15,017 nt of DNA, from positions 1 to 15,017 of the forward strand of contig DATKFG010000108.1 of NCBI GenBank assembly GCA_035511515.1, written 5' to 3'. Source of the stretch: VBCK01 sp035511515 (lineage in GTDB: Bacteria > Pseudomonadota > Gammaproteobacteria > Burkholderiales > Burkholderiaceae_F). Below are positions 7,293 through 13,295 of this stretch, piece by piece. The notes under the pieces are model-generated. The model searched no databases. It was not told the origin of the DNA and worked only from the letters and a program-made list of their open reading frames with translations. Position 1 is the first letter of the stretch. Each line of letters starts with the position of its first letter. The translations under genes were made by a program, and so were the position numbers.

Positions 7293-8690
7293 ATGACCGG
7301 GGCGATCTCAGCGGCCTCGCAGACACCGGCCTTACGCCGCGCGATCCTGGCGCAGGCCTGGCCGATGTTCGTGGCGCAACTCGCCTTCGTGCTGAATTTC
7401 ACGATCGACACCGCGATGGCGGGGCGGCTGTCGGCCGTACAGCTGGCCGGCGTGTCGCTGGGGCTGAACCTGTACGTGTCGATCGCGATCGCGATGATCG
7501 GAGTGCTGTCCGCTCTGGGACCGATCGCGGCGCATCACTTCGGCGCAGGCCGCACCGGCGAGGTCGGCCGCGACGTGCACCAGGCGATCTGGCTGGCGGC
7601 CTTCCTGTCGGTGCCGGCCTGCGCGGCGCTGCTGTGGCACGGACCCTGGATCCGGATGGCACAGCCGAGCCCCGATGTGGCCGAGGTCACCAGCGCGTAC
7701 CTGACCGCGGCCGCCTTCGGACTTCCCGGCGCGCTCGGAACACGGGTGTTCGTGAACTTGAACTCGGCGCTGTCGCGACCGAAGTTCACGATGACGATCA
7801 ACCTGACCGCGCTGCTGCTCAAGATCCCTTTGAACGCGCTGTTCATCTGGGGCGCGGGTCCTGTGCCTGCGCTGGGCGGCGCGGGGTGCGCCGTAGCAAC
7901 GGTCTGCCAGTCCTGGCTGACCTTCGCGCTCGCGCTGGCATTCTGGCGCCTGCATCCTTACTTCGAGCCGTTTCGCCGCAACGGCGGGCGGCGCCTGGAG
8001 CTTCCGCAATGGCAGCTTCAGAAGGAGCTGCTCAGGATCGGCGTGCCGGCAGGGCTGTCGCTGTTGTTCGAGGTGACCTCGTTCACACTGATGGCGGTGC
8101 TGCTGGCCCGCCTGGGTGCGGCCACGCTGTCCGGCCACCAGATCGTCGGCAACATCGCCGCCATCCTGTACATGCTGCCGCTGTCGATGGGATTCGCTTC
8201 CGGCGCGCTGGTGGCGCAGGCGCTGGGCGCGCGCGACGCGCGCCGGGCGCGCACGCTCAGCGTGCACGCCGTGCAGATGGCCGCGGCCTTCGGCGCCGCG
8301 CTGGCATTGCTCACCTGGCTGGCGCGTGGACCGATCATCGCCGCCTACACGTCCGATCCCCAGGTTGCCGCCGCGGCACACCGGCTGATCGCACTGGCGC
8401 TTGCCTTCCATACCTTCGACGCCCTGCAAGGCGTCAGCGTGTCCGTGCTGCGCGGCTACAAGGTGACGCTGGCCCCGATGCTGATCTACGCATTGAGTCT
8501 GTGGGGGATCGGACTGGCGGGCGGCTTCCGGCTGGCCTATCGGGGATTTGCATCGGTGCCGCCGCTGGGCGCGGCCGGAATGTGGACGGGCGCGCTCACG
8601 GGCCTGACCGTGGCCGGCACCTGCCTGGTGCTGCTGACGCTGTACGTGTCGCGACGGCACGCGGACGCGGACTGGCCGCGTCCGCCCTGA
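7293..8690 (+). CDS. MATE-family (NorM-like) multidrug efflux transporter
   Basis: This 465-residue inner-membrane protein has the length and the roughly 12 membrane segments of NorM-like MATE transporters, which export cationic drugs and metabolites in exchange for Na+ or H+. The first helix carries QAWPMFVAQLAFVLNFTIDTAMAGRLS, a typical MATE start with an acidic residue in the helix. The two halves show the internal duplication, for instance GVLSALGPIAAHHFGAG in the first and GFASGALVAQALGARD in the second. The frame is open upstream, but ATG at 7293 gives the family N-terminus. The likely Shine-Dalgarno, GAGGG at 7278-7282, lies inside the right end of the repeat element. The substrate is unknown. 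The 3' end carries a 10-bp hairpin and abuts htpX tail to tail. Confidence 0.9.
   Translation: MTGAISAASQTPALRRAILAQAWPMFVAQLAFVLNFTIDTAMAGRLSAVQLAGVSLGLNLYVSIAIAMIGVLSALGPIAAHHFGAGRTGEVGRDVHQAIWLAAFLSVPACAALLWHGPWIRMAQPSPDVAEVTSAYLTAAAFGLPGALGTRVFVNLNSALSRPKFTMTINLTALLLKIPLNALFIWGAGPVPALGGAGCAVATVCQSWLTFALALAFWRLHPYFEPFRRNGGRRLELPQWQLQKELLRIGVPAGLSLLFEVTSFTLMAVLLARLGAATLSGHQIVGNIAAILYMLPLSMGFASGALVAQALGARDARRARTLSVHAVQMAAAFGAALALLTWLARGPIIAAYTSDPQVAAAAHRLIALALAFHTFDALQGVSVSVLRGYKVTLAPMLIYALSLWGIGLAGGFRLAYRGFASVPPLGAAGMWTGALTGLTVAGTCLVLLTLYVSRRHADADWPRPP
8661..8685. terminator. Perfect 10-bp hairpin at the MATE/htpX convergent junction
   Basis: GCGGACGCGG (8661-8670) pairs perfectly with CCGCGTCCGC (8676-8685) around ACTGG, inside the last codons of the MATE gene. 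The stop codons of the two convergent genes are adjacent (8688-8690 and 8693-8691), so no intergenic space is left for a terminator. A hairpin works in both directions, and this one could end or block both transcripts. No T tract is present. Confidence 0.45.
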
Positions 8691-9569
8691 TCAGCGGCCC
8701 ACCGCCCGCAGCGCCGCGATGCGCTCTTCGATCGGCGGGTGGCTGGCGAACAGCTGACCCAGACCGCCCGGCCCGCCGTTGATTCCGAACGCGCTGAGCT
8801 GGCGCGGCAGCTCGCCCGGCTCCATCCCGGCGAGGCGCTGCAGCGCGCTGATCATCGGACGGGGCGAGCCCAGGATCTGCACCGAGCCGGCGTCCGCGCG
8901 GAATTCCCGGCGCCGCGAGAACCAGGCCACGATGATTCCGGCCAGCAGGCCGAACACGATATTCAGGATCAAAGAGGTGGCAAAGTAGCCGATGCCCGGC
9001 CCCTCGCCCTCGTTGCGCAGGATCATCCGATCGATCACATACGCCAGGGCTCTGGACAGGAAGACGACGAACGTGTTCAGCACCCCCTGCAGCAGCGTCA
9101 TCGTCACCATGTCGCCGTTGGCGACGTGCGTGATCTCGTGGCCGAGCACCCCCTCGACTTCTTCCTTGTTCATCGACTGCAGCAATCCGGTCGATACCGC
9201 CACCAGCGCGCTGTTGCGGAAGGCCCCGGTCGCGAACGCGTTGGGCTCGCCCTCGTAAATGGCCACCTCGGGCATCGCCAGCCCGACTTTTTCCGCGTGA
9301 TGCCGCACCGTATCGAGCAGCCAGGCCTCCATCGCGTTGGCGGGCTGGTCGATCGTGCGCGCGCCGGTGCTGAACTTGGCGATCGGCTTGCTGATCAGCA
9401 GCGACAGGAACGCGCCGCCGAAGCCGATCACGGCGGAAAAGGCCAGCAACGTTCCCAGATTCAGGCCCTGCGCGGTCAGGAAGCGATCGACTCCCAGCGC
9501 GCTGGTGACCGCCCCCAGCATGATCACAATCGCAAGGTTCGTGATGACGAACAGAGCGACACGTTTCAT
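8691..9569 (-). CDS. htpX: Membrane zinc metalloprotease HtpX
   Basis: The protein has 292 residues, the usual HtpX length. It is an inner-membrane M48-family protease that degrades misfolded membrane proteins. Hydrophobic segments lie at about 5-25, 38-60, 157-178 and 193-217. The zinc site HEITH is at residues 144-148 within EVEGVLGHEITHVANGD, and the third ligand is Glu222 in RREFRAD. The C-terminal SHPPIEERIAAL motif is also typical. The ATG at 9569 has AGGTGA (plus-strand 9577-9582) at a good distance upstream. It is divergent from the fumarase gene and convergent with MATE. All catalytic residues are intact. Confidence 0.97.
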   Translation of the reverse strand: MKRVALFVITNLAIVIMLGAVTSALGVDRFLTAQGLNLGTLLAFSAVIGFGGAFLSLLISKPIAKFSTGARTIDQPANAMEAWLLDTVRHHAEKVGLAMPEVAIYEGEPNAFATGAFRNSALVAVSTGLLQSMNKEEVEGVLGHEITHVANGDMVTMTLLQGVLNTFVVFLSRALAYVIDRMILRNEGEGPGIGYFATSLILNIVFGLLAGIIVAWFSRRREFRADAGSVQILGSPRPMISALQRLAGMEPGELPRQLSAFGINGGPGGLGQLFASHPPIEERIAALRAVGR

Positions 9570-9590
9570 AGTGATTTCACCTGTGTGGTT

Positions 9591-9620
9591 CTATGGAAAA
9601 CACGCCGCAGTCTACTTCAG
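9591..9620 (-). promoter_or_regulatory. Possible heat-shock (sigma-32-like) promoter of htpX
   Basis: On the minus strand CTGAAG (plus 9615-9620) and TTCCATAG (plus 9591-9598) are separated by 16 bp. They resemble the sigma-32 elements CTTGAAA and CCCCATNT only in part. htpX is a sigma-32 gene in E. coli, which makes the match more plausible, but two short partial matches can arise by chance. The 15-nt palindrome GTCCGCG-C-CGCGGAC lies further upstream at 9649-9663 and could be an operator for either divergent gene. Confidence 0.3.
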
Positions 9621-9745
9621 CCTCGTGACATGCCGCGACGCATCGCATGTCCGCGCCGCGGACGGCACAAAGACCCCGCGACCGACTGCAAATGGGGGCG
9701 AAACGGGGCGTTTCAAGCGGTGCACGGGCCCGATTGCCGGCTCGC

Positions 9746-9751
9746 TAGAAT
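9746..9751 (+). promoter_or_regulatory. Possible -10 box of the fumarase gene
   Basis: TAGAAT matches TATAAT at five of six positions and lies 24 nt before the fumarase start codon. I see no -35 box at 16-18 bp, so this is a weak call. The rest of the htpX-fumarase gap (9570-9775) holds only the palindrome at 9649-9663. Confidence 0.25.
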
Positions 9752-9775
9752 GCCCTTCGAACGGAGCCGATCGCC

Positions 9776-11299
9776 ATGACCACGATACGCAGGGACGACC
9801 TGGTTGAAAGCGTCGCAGCAGCGCTGCAGTACATCAGCTATTTCCACCCGGTCGATTACATCCGCTCGCTGGGACGCGCCTACGAGATCGAGGCGTCGGC
9901 CGCGGCGAGGGACGCGATCGCGCAGATCCTGACCAACTCGCGCATGTGCGCCGAGGGCCGGCGCCCGATCTGCCAGGACACCGGGATCGTGAACGTGTTC
10001 CTGAAAGTCGGCATGGACGTGCGCTGGGACGGCTTCCAGGGCGGACTGGACGATGCGGTCAACGAAGGCGTGCGGCGCGCCTACCTGGACCCCGACAACA
10101 AGCTGCGCGCATCGATCGTCGATCCTCCCGAGGGGGCGCGCCGCAACACGCGCGACAACACGCCGGCCGTGATCCAGGTCGAGCTGGTGCCGGGCCACGA
10201 GGTCGAGGTCACCGTGGCCGCCAAGGGCGGCGGCTCGGAAAACAAATCGAAGCTGGCGATGCTCAATCCGGGCGATTCGATCGTCGAGTGGGTGCTCGAA
10301 ACGGTTCCGACCATGGGTGCCGGCTGGTGCCCGCCGGGCCTGCTCGGGATCGGCATCGGCGGAACCGCGGAAAAGGCCGCACTGCTGGCCAAGCAGTCGC
10401 TGATGGAGCCGATCGACATGGCCGAGCTGCTCGCCCGCGGACCGCGCAGCGAGGTCGAGAAACTGCGCGTGGAGCTGTACCAGAAGGTCAACGCGCTGGG
10501 CATCGGCGCGCAGGGCCTGGGCGGGCTCACCACGGTGCTGGATGTGAAGATACGGATGCACCCGACCCACGCGGCCGGCAAGCCGGTGGCGATGATCCCG
10601 AACTGCGCGGCCACCCGGCACGCGCACTTCGTGCTGGACGGTTCCGGTCCGGCTTACCTGCAGCCACCCTCGTTGTCCGAGTGGCCGGACGTGCACTGGG
10701 CGCCGGACACGGAGCAGTCGCGCCGCGTCGATCTGGACGCGCTCAACCTGGACGAGGTGGCTTCGTGGAAGCCGGGCCAGACGCTGCTGCTGTCGGGACG
10801 CATGCTGACCGGCCGCGATGCCGCCCACAAGCGGATCCAGGAACTGCTGGCGCGCGGCGAGACGCTGCCGGTGGATTTCCGCAAGCGCGTGATCTACTAC
10901 GTCGGCCCGGTCGATCCGGTGCGCGATGAAGCGGTCGGCCCGGCCGGACCCACCACGTCGACCCGGATGGATTCGTTCACCGAGATGATGCTGTCGCGCA
11001 CGGGGCTGCTGGCGATGATCGGGAAGGCCGAGCGCGGCCCGGCCGCGATCGAGGCGATCCGCCGGCACCGCTCGGCCTACCTGATGGCGGTGGGCGGCGC
11101 GGCCTACCTGGTGGCCAAGGCGATCCGGTCGGCGCGCGTGGTCGCGTTCGAGGACCTGGGCATGGAAGCGATCTACGAATTCGAAGTACAGGACATGCCG
11201 GTCACGGTCGCAGTGGACAGTCGCGGTACGTCGGTGCACGACACCGGGCCACGCGAATGGAGGGCCCGGATCGGGAAGATCCCGCTCGCCGTGGCTTGA
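9776..11299 (+). CDS. fumA: Fumarate hydratase, class I (4Fe-4S, single chain)
   Basis: This 507-residue enzyme interconverts fumarate and malate in the citric acid cycle. It belongs to the iron-sulfur class I, not the FumC class. The N-terminal catalytic domain carries the three cluster cysteines: Cys66 in RRPICQDTG, Cys185 in GAGWCPPG and Cys277 in MIPNCAATRH. Their spacing agrees closely with known class I fumarases. The C-terminal domain has SGRMLTGRDAAHKR, the VGPVDP segment and GPTTSTRMD. Both domains are in one chain, as in E. coli FumA/FumB. The start at 9776 has GGAG at 9763-9766. Class I enzymes are sensitive to oxygen and superoxide. The neighbour downstream converges across a 45-bp inverted repeat. 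Confidence 0.95.
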   Translation: MTTIRRDDLVESVAAALQYISYFHPVDYIRSLGRAYEIEASAAARDAIAQILTNSRMCAEGRRPICQDTGIVNVFLKVGMDVRWDGFQGGLDDAVNEGVRRAYLDPDNKLRASIVDPPEGARRNTRDNTPAVIQVELVPGHEVEVTVAAKGGGSENKSKLAMLNPGDSIVEWVLETVPTMGAGWCPPGLLGIGIGGTAEKAALLAKQSLMEPIDMAELLARGPRSEVEKLRVELYQKVNALGIGAQGLGGLTTVLDVKIRMHPTHAAGKPVAMIPNCAATRHAHFVLDGSGPAYLQPPSLSEWPDVHWAPDTEQSRRVDLDALNLDEVASWKPGQTLLLSGRMLTGRDAAHKRIQELLARGETLPVDFRKRVIYYVGPVDPVRDEAVGPAGPTTSTRMDSFTEMMLSRTGLLAMIGKAERGPAAIEAIRRHRSAYLMAVGGAAYLVAKAIRSARVVAFEDLGMEAIYEFEVQDMPVTVAVDSRGTSVHDTGPREWRARIGKIPLAVA

Positions 11300-11340
11300 A
11301 AGGCTCGGCAGCCTGGTCCGGCGCCGGCGGCCGGGTTAAC

Positions 11341-11472
11341 AGCCCTCACCCCCTCCCCTCTCCCGCTGCGCGGGCGAGGGGCGATCGGGCGGCGCAAGTG
11401 CGTTGGCTGTCCGCAAGGGCACGCGCCATCGCCCCTCGCCCGCGCAGCGGGAGAGGGGAGGGGGTGAGGGCT
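11341..11472. repeat. Perfect 45-bp inverted repeat made of two REP-like hairpins (BIME-like), between convergent genes
   Basis: Positions 11341-11385 and 11428-11472 are exact reverse complements around a 42-bp spacer. Each arm is itself a hairpin: CCCCTC-T-CCCGC, loop TGC, GCGGG-C-GAGGGG (11355-11381 in the left arm). This is the architecture of paired inverted REP sequences. The outermost base of the right arm is the last base of the PAS gene's TGA stop, while the left arm starts 42 nt after the fumarase stop. The structure would act as a bidirectional 3' end for both genes. Related copies lie at 7082-7287 and 13243-13283. Confidence 0.9.
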
Positions 11473-11918
11473 CAGGACGCCGCGCTGCGCTCCTTCAGTT
11501 GAGCTTCCAGTTCGGCCAGGCGCTTGCGCAGGCTGCGCTCTTCGTTGAAGCGGGCGGTCTCGTCCCGAATCACCGCCGCGATGGCGGCCGGCTTGCCGTC
11601 CGCCGGCTGCAGCAGGGCCACCGTGAATGCGATGGACAAGGTCCGTCCCGCCTTGTCCAGCGCCGGCACGCGCAGCAGGTCGGTGCCGTACTTCGTCTGC
11701 CCGGTCAGCATGGTCTTGCGAAAACCCTCCCAATGCCGATGGCGCAGCCGCTCGGGAATGATCAAATCGAGCGACTGGCCCAGGGCCTCGGAGGCGGGGA
11801 AGCCGAACATGCGCTCGGCCGCGGCATTCCACAGCGTGATGGCGCCGCTGGCGTCGGTGACGACGATGGCGTCGGCCACGGCGGCCACCAGCTGGTTCAG
11901 GTCGATGGGCGCGGGCAC
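11472..11918 (-). CDS. Small stand-alone PAS-domain protein
   Basis: The product has 148 residues. Residues 8-118 form one PAS domain with typical elements: AIVVTDASGAITLWNAAAERMFGF (about 17-40), then DLIIPERLRHRHWEGF, and a closing AAIAAVIRDETARF. Residues 121-145 (EERSLRKRLAELEAQLKE) look like a coiled coil. No kinase, GGDEF, EAL or DNA-binding domain follows, so it may sense a ligand or redox state and act by binding a partner. The start is GTG at 11918 with no clear Shine-Dalgarno. It lies 27 nt after the frc stop codon and in the same reading frame, which suggests co-translation with frc. The bound ligand cannot be told from sequence. Confidence 0.85.
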   Translation of the reverse strand: MPAPIDLNQLVAAVADAIVVTDASGAITLWNAAAERMFGFPASEALGQSLDLIIPERLRHRHWEGFRKTMLTGQTKYGTDLLRVPALDKAGRTLSIAFTVALLQPADGKPAAIAAVIRDETARFNEERSLRKRLAELEAQLKERSAAS

Positions 11919-11945
11919 GGCTTGTTGCGTCGATGGGGCGCCGTT

Positions 11946-13196
11946 TCAGACCGCCTGGGCGGACCGCAACGAGGCGATCTCGTCCCGGCTGTAGCCCAGG
12001 GCAGCGAGCACCTCCTCGGTGTGTTCTCCGAGCAAGGGCGACGCGGTGATTTCGGGCTTCAGGTCCGAGAACTTGATCGGGCTGCCAACGGTCAGGTATT
12101 TGCCCCGTGCCTTGTGATCGACCTCGACGATGGTGCCGCTTGCGCGCAGCGAAGGATCGTTCGCGAGTTCCTTCATCGTCAGCACGGGCGCGCAGGGAAT
12201 GTCGAACTCGCGCAGTATATCGACCGCCTCGAACTTGGTCTTGTCCGCGAGCCATTGCTCGATCGTGGCAAAGATCTCGTTGATGTGAGGCTGACGCGCC
12301 TGGGCCGTGTTGTAGGCGGGATCGTCGATCCATTCGGGCTTGCCGATGGCGCGGCAGATCGGTTCCCACGCGTGCCCCTGGATCGTGAAGTAAATGTAGG
12401 CGTTCGGGTCGGTCTGCCAGCCCTTGCACTTCAAGACCCAGCCCGGCTGGCCTCCGCCGCCGGCGTTGCCGCCGCGCGGCACGACGTCGCTGAAGGTGCC
12501 GTGGGGATATTGCGGATACTCTTCCAGGTATCCCACCCTTTCGAGGCGCTGCTGGTCGCGCAGCTTCACACGGCACAGGTTCAGCACGCTGTCCTGCATC
12601 GACACGGCCACCTTCTGGCCCTTGCCGGTCTTGGCGCGGCCGATGAGCGCGGTGAGGATACCGATGGCGAGGTGCATGCCGGTGTTGGAGTCGCCCAGCG
12701 CGGCGGCACTGACCGTGGGCGGGCCATCCCAGAAGCCCGTGGTCGACGCCGCGCCGCCCGCACACTGGGCGACGTTTTCGTAGACCTTCAGGTCGTCGTA
12801 GTGATGGCCGTCGCTGAACCCCTTCACGGAGGCGACGATCAACTTCGGATTGAGTTCCTTGATGCGCTCCCAGGCAAAGCCCATCCGATCGAGCGCGCCC
12901 GGACCGAAGTTCTCGACCAGCACATCGGATCGCTTGATCAGCTTTTCGAGCACCCTTTTGCCCTCGGGCTTCTTGGTGTCCAGCGTGAGCGACTTCTTGT
13001 TGCTGTTGAGCATCGTGAAGTACAGCGCATCGGTGTCCGGAATATCCCGCAGCTGGCCTCGTGTGACGTCCCCCGAACCGGGCCGCTCGACCTTGATCAC
13101 GTCGGCGCCGAACCAGGCCAACAGCTGCGTGCAGGCCGGACCCGCCTGCACGTGGGTGAAATCGATGATGCGAATGCCGTCTAAGGGTTTGCTCAT
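11946..13196 (-). CDS. frc: Formyl-CoA:oxalate CoA-transferase (class III, CaiB/BaiF family)
   Basis: The protein has 416 residues, the same length as E. coli YfdW/Frc. It moves CoA from formyl-CoA to oxalate, giving formate and oxalyl-CoA. The N-terminus reads PLDGIRIIDFTHVQAGPACTQ-like in close agreement with Oxalobacter Frc as I recall it. The catalytic aspartate is Asp169 in AALGDSNTGMH, Tyr59 is in DALYFTM, and the glycine loop GGGGQ is at 246-250. The ATG at 13196 is preceded by GGAG (plus 13206-13209). The frame continues upstream to 13289, but that part is repeat-derived and not family-like. It lies 99 nt after the ThDP enzyme, and the PAS gene follows it in the same frame. Because the ThDP partner is not a classical oxalyl-CoA decarboxylase, the real acceptor acid may not be oxalate. 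Confidence 0.93.
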   Translation of the reverse strand: MSKPLDGIRIIDFTHVQAGPACTQLLAWFGADVIKVERPGSGDVTRGQLRDIPDTDALYFTMLNSNKKSLTLDTKKPEGKRVLEKLIKRSDVLVENFGPGALDRMGFAWERIKELNPKLIVASVKGFSDGHHYDDLKVYENVAQCAGGAASTTGFWDGPPTVSAAALGDSNTGMHLAIGILTALIGRAKTGKGQKVAVSMQDSVLNLCRVKLRDQQRLERVGYLEEYPQYPHGTFSDVVPRGGNAGGGGQPGWVLKCKGWQTDPNAYIYFTIQGHAWEPICRAIGKPEWIDDPAYNTAQARQPHINEIFATIEQWLADKTKFEAVDILREFDIPCAPVLTMKELANDPSLRASGTIVEVDHKARGKYLTVGSPIKFSDLKPEITASPLLGEHTEEVLAALGYSRDEIASLRSAQAV

Positions 13197-13242
13197 GGTC
13201 GTAATCTCCGTCGTCGTGTCTGGTGCGTAACTTTTTTCACCA

Positions 13243-13283
13243 CCCTCACCCCCGGGCGGCGCAAGTGCGGGCGCGGGTGAGGG
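13243..13283. repeat. Short internally deleted copy of the palindromic repeat
   Basis: CCCTCACCC (13243-13251) and GGGTGAGGG (13275-13283) form the ends, and the 16 bases GGGCGGCGCAAGTGCG (13254-13269) are identical to 11387-11402 beside the large inverted repeat. The REP-like core hairpin is missing. It lies between the ThDP enzyme gene and frc and may form a hairpin in their shared transcript. Confidence 0.75.
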
Positions 13284-13295
13284 CAGCAACCGTCA

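Noticed and set aside
9713..11239. 508-residue minus-strand open frame opposite fumarase, and similar long frames opposite rho (3416-4612) and frc (11403-13184)
   Set aside because: Each is a mirror of a well-supported gene and shows the His/Arg/Asp-rich composition of antisense frames; no ribosome binding site or recognisable domain.
13231..13283. Terminator between the ThDP gene and frc using the six T's at 13232-13237
   Set aside because: The T's are on the plus strand; in the minus-strand transcript of these genes they are A's, so this cannot work as an intrinsic terminator for them.
13197..13289. Upstream extension of frc to 13289
   Set aside because: The added residues are encoded largely by the repeat fragment and are not seen in Frc proteins; ATG 13196 has a good GGAG and gives the exact family N-terminus.
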